Below are positions 35,227 through 44,527 of a stretch of 64,000 nt of DNA, in pieces. The number at the start of each line of letters is the position of its first letter. The first letter of the stretch is position 1. The stretch is from Mermis nigrescens (taxonomy: Eukaryota > Nematoda > Enoplea > Mermithida > Mermithidae). The notes under the pieces were generated by a model. The model ran no database searches. It was not told where the DNA came from and saw only the letters and a list, made by a program, of their open reading frames with translations. The stretch is taken from contig JAVLUZ010000411.1 in NCBI GenBank assembly GCA_036768485.1, forward strand, positions 227,265-291,264, read 5' to 3'. The position numbers were made by a program, and so were the translations under genes.

Positions 35227-38200
35227 ACCCAGCCTATGGGAAACCGTAGCCGGTCACAAGCCTGGATAAATGGGGAATGTTGGTTCCCATGGCGATGGAA
35301 CCATGAAATGAGCTGAGAACCCAATGGCAGTACAACAAATGGATAACGCAACAACAACTAGCGCACACGGCTGAACCAATGCGTTGGGGGTATCTGGGCT
35401 CCCTTCGAAAAATAAACTACCAGCAGCAGCGAACAAAATTTTCAATGCAAAGAAAATTATGAACATTGCCACCTGGAATATACGTTCAGGTAGCCAAACT
35501 GGTAAAATGGATTTACTGGCCGACGAACTCAACAAATTTGATATTGATTTAGCTACTATTACCGAAGCCAGACTCCCTAGTCAAGGGGAACATACTGTTT
35601 TTACCTCTAGCCATTCAAATAGCTTTAACCTTTATTATTCCGGCGGCGAAAGCTTTAATTGAGGCGTAGCTTTTATGTTAAAATCTAGTCTGAAGAAATA
35701 TGTTACCTGTTTCCAACCTATTTCGGATCGAATCGCAACCTTAGAATTTGCTGGCACTATTCCGACTGTCTTGATTGGAGTTTATGCCCCCAACGGAAAT
35801 GAGCGACGACGTTGATAAGGACTTGTTTTATGAAAATCTACGACAGACATTGGATTCATTTCAAGATGGAAATAATTTAATTATTTTTTGTGGGGACCTG
35901 AATGCACAAACCGGCGTAAATCATCTTGGATGGGAGAAAACTCTTGGCCCCTTTGGATGCGGCAGCCTCAATGACAACGGTCTGCGCCTACTATCATTTG
36001 CAAACTTCAATAGAATGGTAGTGTGCAACACGTGGTTTCAACACCCTATCAATCACAGGCACACCTGGTTTTCGAATAACAGAAGAGATAAAAGTATGCT
36101 TGACTACTTCCTGGTGCATAAGCGGTTCCACAGTGCTATCCATGATGTTCGGGCAATGCGCGGAGCTTCGATCGGATCAGATCACCACCTGGTCAGGGCC
36201 AAATTCCGATTGCATCTGAAGGCGCACAACAATATTCGCCCCACAGCTACCCTCGATTACTCGCACTTATCCGACCCCAACAGTCAGGCCAAATTTCAAC
36301 TTCTTTTACAAAATAAATTTTCCCCACTGTTAGCCAACAATGTTGATGAAAACTGGAACTCAATAAAAAACGCCATTATCTACTCACTTAATGGAATTTG
36401 TCCCAAAAAACGACGAAAAATAAAACCTTGGATCTCAAATGATACCCTAAAACTAGTTGAAGAACGCGCAAAAATCAAGAATATTAATCACAAGCTGTAC
36501 CTTTTCGTCAATAGACAAATTAAACGGCAGCTTAAGACGGATAAGGACGCTTGGTGGAATGTGAAAGCCCAAGAAATGGAAATAGCCAGCAAGAACCATG
36601 ATTCGCGCTTACTTTACAGCATCCTGCGAAGTTGTAATGGAAGGTTTAAAGCAACGAGTTCAAACCTCAAAGATCACCATGGCAACCCCATCAAATCACT
36701 AACGGGTAAACTAGATAGATGGAAAGAACATTTTAGCCAATTGCTTAACCGCCCACACCCCACAAGCCTAGACAAAAGGCTGATGGAGAACGTGGATCTG
36801 AAATTTTCAAGCACAATTAATGATCATCCTCCAACTGAAGAGGAAATCAGAATATCAATAAAAAGACTCAAGAACCGGAAGGCACCAGGTGTGGACAACA
36901 TCCCTGCTGAAGCTTTAAAAGCTGGAGGAGAGGCAATAGTCAAACAACTAAAAGGCGTATACTCGATCATCTGGAACAAAGGCACAGTGCCTCAAGACTT
37001 TAAGGACTCAATTATCGTACCAATTCACAAAAAGGAGACCCAGCTACCTGCAAAAATTATAGAGGAATAAGCCTGTTAGCAACATCTGGAAAACTTCTGA
37101 CCTCTATAATCCGATCCAGACTACTCAGTGTTAGAGAAACTAACTGCAGGGAAGAGCAGGCTGGTTTCAGGCCTGGAAGAGGTTGTACCGACCAAATATT
37201 CACACTTAGGCAACTAACCGAATCGCGCCTACGCTGTAAAAAGGACACATTCTTGGTATTTGTGGATTTTGCATGCGCATTCGATAGCATAAACCATTCG
37301 TCCTTATGGTGCGCCCTCAAAAATGAATCAATCCCGCATGCCACACTTAGTATTCTCAAGGCCTTCTACGACGGTGGAATGAGCAGGGCAAAATATTTGG
37401 GAAATGTGTCCTCACCATTCTCAATTACCACTGGCGTTAAACAGGGATGCATTATTTCGCCTATGTTGTTCAACGTGACTATGGACTGGATTCTCAGAAA
37501 AACTTTCGACGACATGCCAGGTGTACAAGTCGGAGCTAATTTGTCTCTCACTGATTTAGTATACGCCGACGACATTGTATTTTTTGCCGAAACAGCTCAA
37601 GCCGCACAAAATACCTTGAATGCGTTACAAGTGAATGCCAACAAACTCGGCCTGACAATAAACAGCGAAAAAACTAAATTTATTCTCACGGGCACACAAC
37701 CGGCCATATTACAACTTGATGGCAAACCAATCGAAAGGGTGGATGCATTTAAATATTTGGGATCGGTTATCGATAGTGGACGAATAGTAGCAACTAGCAA
37801 CATCAAAAACCGCATTGGGAATGCCATGTCAGCATTCACTTCACTAAAGAAGTGTTTGTGGAACCAAAAAGACGTTACCATCACAACAAAAATGAGAATT
37901 TTTAATGCTTCCATCCGGACAATTTTGATGTACGGCTCTGAGTCGTGGACTCTGCTTAAAAGCGATATGCACATATTAGAACGTTTTCAACTTCGATGTC
38001 TTCGCAGCATTTTGCACATAAATCTACGAGACCGATGGGAGAATGAAACTGTGCTGCAAGTATGTAAAAACCAAACCAGTATTGAACTCTACTTAAAGCG
38101 ACAGCGGCTCAGGTGGTTTGGACATGTCTGCCGCATGAACAACACCCGACTACCCTATCAGTTAATTAACTCCAAGTGGCCCACGGGGTGGAAAATCTCT

Positions 38201-38411
38201 CGAGACGCCCCTAAGAAAACATGGTTGACACAAGTGGCACAAGATGTTCAGCCGCTCCACTTCTCAATCATTGATGCCCAACAAGCAGCCTTGAACCGCA
38301 ATCAATGGCGTGCTGTAATCCGTGATACACTGCCTTTGGCCGCCACAGCTCAACGGTCGTTGCCCTACCAACGTCATTGAAGCTTATGGTGTTTAAGTCA
38401 AGTCAAGTCAA
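35227..38411 (+). mobile_element. RTE-like non-LTR retrotransposon inserted in the Polinton
   Basis: 3,185 bp, seemingly near full length, with a GC-richer 5' leader, one long coding region (endonuclease then reverse transcriptase) and a very short 3' end that finishes in three AAGTC-type units instead of poly(A). An 11-bp duplication flanks it. The layout (about 3.2 kb, single ORF, APE plus RT, short-repeat tail, C-terminal RLRWFGHVCRM motif) fits the RTE clade best; CR1/Jockey relatives cannot be excluded. It landed after the Polinton, in the 5' leader of a small Polinton gene. Confidence 0.9.
35459..38380 (+). pseudogene. LINE endonuclease-reverse transcriptase, broken
   Basis: Order of domains: APE-type endonuclease (ATWNIR at the start, TEARLP, CGDLNAQTG, and the closing SDHHLV), a linker, then reverse transcriptase (RKAPGVDNIPAEAL, FVDFACAFDSI, GVKQGCIISPMLF, and the catalytic YADD in LVYADDIVFF). 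It ends with the C-terminal RLRWFGHVCRM region and a stop at 38,378. Three lesions: TGA at 35,660 inside the endonuclease, a frameshift near 35,790, and another near 37,035 at the start of the RT. Without these it would be one ORF of about 970 codons. Not functional, though its catalytic motifs are intact. Confidence 0.92.
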
Positions 38412-38422
38412 AGATATTGTGA
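38412..38422. other. Target-site duplication of the LINE (right)
   Basis: AGATATTGTGA, identical to 35,216-35,226. Confidence 0.9.
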
Positions 38423-38436
38423 CAAAAAAGAAAAAA

Positions 38437-38776
38437 ATGGGTAAAGAACGATTAACACGCAATATTGGTTGTTTACATCTCCTAAGTCAAGCAAAAAAAC
38501 TCAAAGAAACGCTATTATAAATACTGCCAGCAAATATCAAATCCTTTGTCTCTGTGACTGTGCAAACAACTTTCTGAATGGTAATATTCCTTTCGATAAA
38601 AAGGATATAAATAAACTTCGAAGATATCAGAATCAAATTAGATACCTGGCAAACAATAAGCAGGCGACTACAAAACAAAAGAAAGATATTATAATACAGG
38701 AAGTGGTTTTCTTCCTCTTTTACTACTCCCATACTTACAATAGCTGGTAGTTTGTTAGCTGATGCAATAGCTGGTA
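38437..38776 (+). pseudogene. Polinton small basic virion-type protein, multiply frameshifted
   Basis: The ATG at 38,437 begins MGKERLTRNI, but the frame soon ends. The family-like body is in another frame from about 38,470 (IINTASKYQILCLCDCANNFLNGN, a Lys/Arg-rich middle with KLRRYQNQIRYL, then KQKKDIIIQE). The expected hydrophobic Gly/Leu tail is recoverable only in two further frames around 38,700-38,776. This layout (basic helix pair plus hydrophobic tail, next to the other small virion genes and the capsid gene) is common in Polintons and has no certain function. At least three shifts; the gene is dead, and its promoter is now upstream of the LINE. Confidence 0.6.
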
Positions 38777-38780
38777 GAAA

Positions 38781-39122
38781 ATGAAACATACTGAAAAAAT
38801 GATTCTTATACCCGCTGAAATCAGCGAGCGGACTAAACCTATTGATGTTGTGCTAGATTCCTTGGATAATGAATTGCAAAAAGTTCTGCATAGCAAACGT
38901 ATAGCTCCTGAAATAAAACTCATGAAATACAATCAGGTGCTTAACAGATTTAAACAAATATGATCTTGCACGTGAGCGTAAGAAAATAAGCAGGCACCCT
39001 GGCACAAAAGAATTGCTGAAAGTGTTTAATCGCACAAATGTTCAACTGGAAAGTATAGTAAATAGACAAGGTAAGGAGATTTTTGCTGCAGGTGGGGAAT
39101 TCGACTGGGATGAAAGTCTATA
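38781..39122 (+). pseudogene. Polinton small conserved protein, frameshifted
   Basis: ATG at 38,781 in the sequence GAAAATGAAAC. The first frame runs to a TGA at 38,961 and holds an Asp/Leu-rich segment (VVLDSLDNELQKVL) and KLMKYNQVLNRF. The reading continues one base shifted (DLARERKKISRHPG, then a C-terminal IFAAGGEFDWDESL) to a stop at 39,120, which overlaps the next TATA box. The short helical layout with a YNQVL motif resembles the small protein found beside capsid genes in Polintons; role unknown. No TATAAATA lies at the usual distance upstream. Confidence 0.55.
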
Positions 39123-39126
39123 AATA
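39119..39126 (+). promoter_or_regulatory. TATA box of the amphipathic virion protein
   Basis: TATAAATA in TCTATAAATACT, 38 nt before the ATG at 39,165. Confidence 0.78.
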
Positions 39127-39164
39127 CTTATCACATATAATTTATTCAAAACAAAATTACAAAA

Positions 39165-39506
39165 ATGCACGTTCAATTCAATCCTAACGATTACAACATT
39201 TGGTTGGACTACTACACAGGGCAGGCTGCCCAAACAGGCTATGGGTTGGAAGGGTATAAAGGCATCCCATACCAGCGGGGCGTAGGTCTTGGCAGCTTTT
39301 TCCGTTCGCTTTTTAGAATGGCAGTCCCAGTTTTGCAGTCGATTGGTAAGCGAATTGGAAAACATGCTCTAGTTGCAGGTTCAAACATAGCGTCTGATTT
39401 GGCCCAGGGAAAACCGCTTTTTGAGTCTACTAAAGAACACTCAAAGCGAGAAGCTGCTCAATTGTTTGATGAAGCCTCTCATGCCCTTCAGCAGCAGCAA
39501 GGATAG
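39165..39506 (+). CDS. Polinton small amphipathic virion-type protein (113 aa)
   Basis: Intact. After an aromatic N-terminus (YNIWLDYYTG) comes a Gly-rich YQRGVGLGSFFRSLFR motif, an amphipathic helix (VLQSIGKRIGKHAL), then SNIASDLAQGKPL and a charged tail ending in Gln repeats. This GxGxFF..LFR plus basic helix pattern is the hallmark of the small protein encoded just before the capsid gene in Polintons and adintoviruses, compared with adenovirus minor core or membrane-active proteins. It probably acts inside the virion (DNA condensation or membrane disruption); which of the two is not decidable here. Confidence 0.75.
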   Translation: MHVQFNPNDYNIWLDYYTGQAAQTGYGLEGYKGIPYQRGVGLGSFFRSLFRMAVPVLQSIGKRIGKHALVAGSNIASDLAQGKPLFESTKEHSKREAAQLFDEASHALQQQQG

Positions 39507-39529
39507 GGTCTTGGTAGCCGCCCAAAGTC

Positions 39530-39537
39530 TATAAATA
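39530..39537 (+). promoter_or_regulatory. TATA box of major capsid gene
   Basis: TATAAATA in TCTATAAATACT, 33 nt before the ATG at 39,571. Confidence 0.8.
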
Positions 39538-39570
39538 CTAGCATGATAGATGCTTTTTCAAAACAAAAAA

Positions 39571-40869
39571 ATGGCTCTCGTAAACGGAAAATCTATCCCC
39601 AGTACCAAGACTGAACTGGACCTTTTTACGGTCCCTCCTACTCAAGTAGTGATAAAGCGTGGTTTTTGGCATGAAATTCAACCTACAAATCCTATTACTA
39701 ATGAGGGACCATATGAATTTAGAGTACCTCCTGATCCACATTACATTCAGCTCAATAAAAACTACATTTACATGCTACTGAGAATCAAAAAACCAGTAGT
39801 TGCTGCTGGAGCAGTAGTGCCTGACTATGCGCCTATCAATCTTATTGGTAAGACTTGCTTTAAGCAGGTAAAATGCTTTTTAGGAGGCAAATTAGTTTTT
39901 GATAGCTCTGATAAATATGCATATAGATCGTATTTTGAAACCGAATTAAATTATGGGTATGATGCCAAGCATTCGCATTTGCAATCTGCCCTGTACTTTC
40001 ACGAAGGTGGAAGTGATGTTGACAGTAAAGATCATGAAGCCGTTAAGAAGCGCACAGCAATGTTCAAAGATGATAATGTTGTGGAAGTTGCGGCCCCACT
40101 GCACATTGACATGTTCGTGCAAGACAGATATTTAGTTAATTTTACCAATTTCCGCCTAGAATTACACAGAAATAATAATGCATTTGTTTTGCAGTGCTTT
40201 GAGGATGTCAGCCTTGACTTGAAAGTCTCACAAATGAAATTTTTTATCCGAAAAGTTGAGGTTTTAGACACTGTGAATATAGCTCTTGAGCAAACAATGC
40301 TTTCCTATACAGCAAAATATCCCATAAGGAGAGTAGCTTTGACTAATTTGCACATTTCAAATCCTGCTAGAGAAACGCCCAATTATACATTGTTTACTGG
40401 TCAGCTGCCTAGGCGTATAGCGCTTGCTTGTGTTGAAGGCAGTGCTTATCAAGGCAATCTAGCAAAATCGCCTTTCAACTTCAAACCGTTCAGCATAAAT
40501 GATGTAAAAGTAACGTATGGAGGTATAACATATCCTGCTTACCCAGCCAGCATCAGCATTTTATTTAAACATGACAGGTACTTGCAAGCCTATGCTCAGA
40601 TGTTTGATGCATTAGATATTGGGCATGAAGGTAATTTCATTAGCAGAGAAGATTTTAAAACAAGTCACTGCTTCTTTGTGTTCGATTTGACTCCTGATGC
40701 AGATGATGGAGGACACTGGGACCTAGTCCGTGAAGGAACAACAAGCATTGCTGTTAGGTTTTCTGAGAATTTGCCCGATTCTGGCATTGAAATCATTATA
40801 TATGCTGAATTTGATAACTTAATAATGATTGATAAAAACCGAAACACGTTTCATGACTATGATGCATAA
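39571..40869 (+). CDS. Polinton major capsid protein (double jelly roll)
   Basis: 432 codons, intact. The N-terminus ELDLFTVPPTQ followed by a Trp-His strand and YEFRVPPDPHYIQL is the signature of the Polinton capsid protein often annotated in animal genomes as an F54H12.2-like uncharacterised protein. Later landmarks are YRSYFETELNYG, a variable loop rich in Asp/Glu/Lys, RLELHRN, FFIRKVEV and YAEFDNLIMIDKNR near the end. It forms the trimeric hexon-like capsomer of an icosahedral virion in this lineage (established for the family by structure-based comparison). The Met at 39,571 is preferred over 39,550 because the latter lies only 12 nt after the TATA box, upstream of where transcription should start. 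The stop is 2 nt before the protease start. Confidence 0.92.
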   Translation: MALVNGKSIPSTKTELDLFTVPPTQVVIKRGFWHEIQPTNPITNEGPYEFRVPPDPHYIQLNKNYIYMLLRIKKPVVAAGAVVPDYAPINLIGKTCFKQVKCFLGGKLVFDSSDKYAYRSYFETELNYGYDAKHSHLQSALYFHEGGSDVDSKDHEAVKKRTAMFKDDNVVEVAAPLHIDMFVQDRYLVNFTNFRLELHRNNNAFVLQCFEDVSLDLKVSQMKFFIRKVEVLDTVNIALEQTMLSYTAKYPIRRVALTNLHISNPARETPNYTLFTGQLPRRIALACVEGSAYQGNLAKSPFNFKPFSINDVKVTYGGITYPAYPASISILFKHDRYLQAYAQMFDALDIGHEGNFISREDFKTSHCFFVFDLTPDADDGGHWDLVREGTTSIAVRFSENLPDSGIEIIIYAEFDNLIMIDKNRNTFHDYDA

Positions 40870-40871
40870 AC

Positions 40872-41288
40872 ATGAGCACTATTGAAATATTCAAAATTCT
40901 CAAACATAATAATACATTTACAGGCGTTTTCCCAATAGATGGTCTGCCACCAATAAGAACCTACCCTGCGGCTCTAGTTGTAAATTTGGACCCCAGTGAG
41001 GAACCAGGATCACTCTGGGTCGCAATTTATTTTCAAAATAAGAAGCATTGCAACTATTTTGACAGCTATGGCTCAGAACCACCTGTGCAATTGCATAAAT
41101 ACATTTCTGATAATGTGCTCTCATTTACATACAATAATATGCGAGTACAAGGGCTTTTCTCAATCAGCTGTGGTCATATGTGTATCTACTTTTTGGTCTG
41201 CATGAGCAAAGGCATAAGTTTCACGAACATTGTTCTATCTATGCTCAGTGAAAAAATTTATAAATATTTCAATAAACTAAGGTTATAA
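40872..41288 (+). CDS. Adenain-type capsid maturation protease, catalytic His replaced
   Basis: 138 codons, open throughout. Matches the adenovirus-type cysteine protease (C5) of Polintons: Gln oxyanion residue Q93 and nucleophile C100 in QGLFSISCGHMC, the acidic residue D64 in YFDSYG, and the strand before it, GSLWVAIYF. At the position where the family has His before Trp, this copy has Leu48 (codon CTC, one base from a His codon), so it is predicted inactive as a protease. It begins 2 nt after the capsid stop and has no TATAAATA of its own at the usual distance, so it may be read from the capsid transcript. The promoter of the next gene lies inside its last codons. Confidence 0.88.
   Translation: MSTIEIFKILKHNNTFTGVFPIDGLPPIRTYPAALVVNLDPSEEPGSLWVAIYFQNKKHCNYFDSYGSEPPVQLHKYISDNVLSFTYNNMRVQGLFSISCGHMCIYFLVCMSKGISFTNIVLSMLSEKIYKYFNKLRL
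41259..41266 (+). promoter_or_regulatory. TATA box of minor capsid gene
   Basis: TATAAATA in TTATAAATATTT inside the protease coding end, 25 nt before the ATG at 41,292. Confidence 0.65.
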
Positions 41289-41291
41289 AAA

Positions 41292-42071
41292 ATGGATATG
41301 AAACAGTTTTACATAACGCTTCCAAGCAATTCACAAGAAACAAATACTGCAGCCACATTTGTTACCAATCTGCCTAGACAAATCGCATTAACTGGCGACT
41401 GGGACGTTGGGTTGGCTGAAATAATTTATGCAAATACATGGCACAATGTTGCCAAGGAGCAGAATATGATACAGTTTTACAACATCAAAAACAATGTGCG
41501 ACAAAAATTGCTTATTCCTCGAGCAAGATATTTAAATATACATGACCTCATCCAAACCATGAGGAATGGAATAAAAACGGTTAGCCAAATAGACAAATTG
41601 GATTACATGCAATATTTTGGCATAAAGTATGATGAAAATAGGAAATTTTGTAGCTTAACAATCAATACTGAATATATTCAAAGTGTAAAGCTGACAAAGC
41701 ATTTAATGTATATGCTAGGATTCCTAGAGAGCCAGCTTAGCAATATAGATTATACTGTGAAAAAAGAATTAAACATAGTTGCGCACCATTCACCCGACAT
41801 GCTAGGTGGAATGCACAACTTTTACGTATATTGCGATATAGTTGAGCCTCAAATCGTTGGAAATGTTTTTGCACCGCTTCTGCAGGTTGTGAATATAGAA
41901 GGAAAATATATGGATATTGTTAATCACGCATATATTAGTCCACATTATATACCTGTGCTCAAAAAATCATTCAATGCCATTGAAGTGAACATTAAAAGTG
42001 ATCAAGATAAACCTGTGCCTTTTGAATTTGGCAAAACAATTGTTAAAATGCATTCCAGGTATCGGCTATAA
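41292..42071 (+). CDS. Polinton minor capsid protein (penton-like, single jelly roll)
   Basis: 259 codons, intact. Starts with the typical F.ITLPSNS segment, then FVTNLPRQIALTGDWDVGLAEI and an NTWHNV motif, a helical RYLNIHDLIQTM, YMLGFLESQ, and the middle strand NFYVYCDIVEPQIVG with NVFAPLLQVV. It ends in YIPVLKKSFNAIEVNI and FEFGKTIVKMHSR. This is the standard Polinton minor capsid protein, predicted to form the pentameric vertex. It follows the protease by 3 nt. Confidence 0.92.
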   Translation: MDMKQFYITLPSNSQETNTAATFVTNLPRQIALTGDWDVGLAEIIYANTWHNVAKEQNMIQFYNIKNNVRQKLLIPRARYLNIHDLIQTMRNGIKTVSQIDKLDYMQYFGIKYDENRKFCSLTINTEYIQSVKLTKHLMYMLGFLESQLSNIDYTVKKELNIVAHHSPDMLGGMHNFYVYCDIVEPQIVGNVFAPLLQVVNIEGKYMDIVNHAYISPHYIPVLKKSFNAIEVNIKSDQDKPVPFEFGKTIVKMHSRYRL

Positions 42072-42250
42072 ACATTTTATTATCACACCTACTTCGCCTG
42101 AACAACGTATCCACCTTTGCCTTAGGCAGATACTTTTGGTCTAAGCTCAATGCTGAGTACAAACAAATTTAGTAGAAAATGATGCTGAGGCTTTTATCAA
42201 TTTTTCCAAACTTGTCAAACAATGTTTTACTTTTCGTGATTTGCCTACCG
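42072..42250 (+). other. Gap between minor capsid gene and right TIR, gene remnant
   Basis: One forward frame is coding-like from about 42,165 (ENDAEAFINFSKLVKQCFTF) and crosses the inner edge of the TIR into RQHFSEQTKE before a stop. It resembles a degenerate piece of a larger protein; upstream stops interrupt it. Identity unknown. Confidence 0.35.
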
Positions 42251-43086
42251 TAGCTAATCTGCGGCAACATTTCAGCGAGCAAACAAAAGAATAGTATGCA
42301 TACTTTAACGAACAATCAATCAATGAGTGTTTGACGTAGATCGGCGAAAATCATACAGTGTAAAGTGGCGGTAGTGTCCCCCATCTGACTCTGGGCCCCT
42401 GCCTAAGCGCATGCACACAATTTTTCTTGGGAGCATTGTAAAAAATTGATATACTGTAGGAATTTTCACAAAACTCTTGTAATAGTTTTCTAATAGGATA
42501 TGTATACTACCCCTGAAATTTCAATCCAATCCGCCCTCTATCCCTAAAGTTAGAGTACTATATGAGAAAGTGTAAAGTAAATTGGTATACTGTAGGCTGC
42601 GCGCTGAAATTCTGTGCATAGCATGCCTCGCCTATCATTTCCTGAAAATTTGAACAAAATCCAAGCATTGGTTCTTGATTTATGCAAAAGTGTAAACTTA
42701 TGCTGGTATACTGTAGATTGCGCGCTAAAATTTTGTACATACCATATTTAACATATACTCGACATACTCTGAAAATTTGAGCCTGATCCGAGTGCTGGTT
42801 CTTGAGTTATAGTTATTTCAAGTTTTCCCCCAGGGAAATTTCCCCCATGGAATATTTCCCCCATGGAAATTTCCCCCAGGGAAATTTCCCCCTCCCCTGG
42901 CCCTGAGCCCCTGGCCCTGGGCTGGCGCGCGCCCCCTCCCCTTGCAGGTCCCTATGCCATAGCACAGACTATGCTAAAGCATTGCTCCCTGGGAAAAGCC
43001 AGGGAGCAGATTCTGAGCCCCTCCGCCTATGCTATAACACAGGCCATGTTATAGCATTGCTACCTAGGGACACACGCCTAACTACT
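42251..43086 (-). repeat. Polinton right terminal inverted repeat
   Basis: Inverted match of 29,773-30,612, ending ..CGCCTAACTACT. Confidence 0.95.
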
Positions 43087-43092
43087 AACATC
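43087..43092. other. Target-site duplication of the Polinton (right)
   Basis: AACATC, identical to 29,767-29,772. Confidence 0.93.
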
Positions 43093-44417
43093 AAAGTGAA
43101 ACCGGCGTATGAACATTAGAGAAAAAATGTACAAAATTTAGGCTTTTCAAGCTATATGCATTGCTTCATTTAACAATGTATAGTTTAAGCACTTTGTCGC
43201 ATTATTTTTAAAATCAGAGTGCAAACAACATCCTCCAAACTTGGAAGCAACATACTTCTCGCTAGTCACTTATATTTCGGAAAAAACATTTATCTGTATG
43301 AAAACGTCCAAAAGTGAGTAATTGTGTATATGACAAACAAAGTTGATTTATGGTTAACAGCAGAGGGTTGTGCTCACTTTGCTATTCTTTCCTCTCCTCC
43401 ATGCAAGTTGACAATTCCGTTGTTCGAAAGCTGAATTAAAAGTCTGTTATTATGCAAAAATCGACACTCTTTAAATCTTTGACGACATTGAACGTGAAAC
43501 TGGACGAACTGGGCGAGTGGGAAGTGTGGAATATAAATACTGCAGCAAAAAATCAACCTTTGCGCGCAAAAATTCATAAGAATCTGCTAAAAATTAGACT
43601 TTCTCTAAGCAACACAAAAGTTGAAATGTATTAAGCGGCCTATAAAATAAGGTGTCCTCTCAAAATATTTTTCGTTGGTTTGGTGAAGAGCTTAGAAGGA
43701 AAGTTTAACCTAGATAAATAAGCGATTTAGTTGGATATCAGTTTCGCATTTTGATGAAAATATATAACCAATTTTCACTAAAAAGGCTGAATAGATGAAT
43801 TATGACATTTTCACCTAGCTCTTTATCACGGCTCTACAGTCAAACGTGCTATGCTAGCCTGATGGTATGATGCAATAGCATTTTCACATGCTTCGGCATT
43901 CTACATGAATGATCCAATAATTCCAGTCTATCATTGAGCGCTATTGCATTCATTTGCATGGTTATCTTGCTCTTCGCCATGCGCCATGCTCTAAAGTCTT
44001 TGATGCTACCTGTTTGTGCATGTTTAATGCCTTGCCACTATACATGGGCAGCACCAAAAGTCTGGGGGTAGGATGAGGTGAATCATCAAAAATGTTACTA
44101 AAAACAGAATTCTGGGGTCTACAATAATCTGCTGGGGGGTATTTCAACTTCTGAGGGATACAAACACTCCACCTCCATCCCCATTCACACGCCTATGTGC
44201 ACTCATCAGTCTTATTGCAACAGCGTTTGTTTGGACTGTCATTCAGTTATGGTCAAGCCTCACCTATACTTCGCATAAACTATGCCGCAAAGGTCCACTC
44301 GGTGCCGCACTATGCTTCTATTCTCTATACAGATAGCTTGCCAAATAGACAAAAAAGTGGCTCGGAGTTGGCGCTCAGCGCAGTTTCACCGTCGCTTCAC
44401 AGCTGCTTCACGGGTCT

Positions 44418-44527
44418 AGGACAATTCGTAGGAAGACAATTCGTAGAACGACAACTGGTAGGAGGACAATTGGTAGGATGACAATTTGTAGGATAGGACA
44501 ATTGGTCGGAGGACAATTCGTAGGATG
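44418..44527 (+). repeat. Minisatellite, foldback pair I (left)
   Basis: About eight units of roughly 14 bp, consensus GGACAATTSGTAGGA. Inverted partner at 45,151-45,253. Confidence 0.88.

Larger units (their letters stand above)
29773..43086. mobile_element. Polinton/Maverick (adintovirus-like) element with its own TBP
   Basis: 13,314 bp from AG.. to ..CT, flanked by AACATC on both sides, with terminal inverted repeats of 840 and 836 bp. Removing the inserted LINE and one target copy leaves about 10.1 kb, small for a family usually 15-20 kb. Gene order left to right: polB N-terminal remnant (-), zinc-ribbon ORF (+), unknown ORF (+), integrase (+), unknown ORF (+), 21-bp tandem repeats, TBP (-), ATPase (+), LINE, three small virion-type ORFs (+), major capsid (+), adenain-type protease (+), minor capsid (+). 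The morphogenesis module (ATPase, protease, two capsid proteins) defines the family. The full polymerase is absent, and TBP is not in the gene set I know for the family. Confidence 0.95.

Noticed and set aside
38516..38523. Another TATAAATA, inside the small basic protein gene
   Set aside because: It is within coding sequence (encoding part of a Ile-Asn-Thr stretch) and over 250 nt from the next start codon, so probably coincidental.
38487..38789. Minus-strand 100-codon frame opposite the small Polinton genes
   Set aside because: Shadow of the plus-strand coding sequence; no matching family or promoter.
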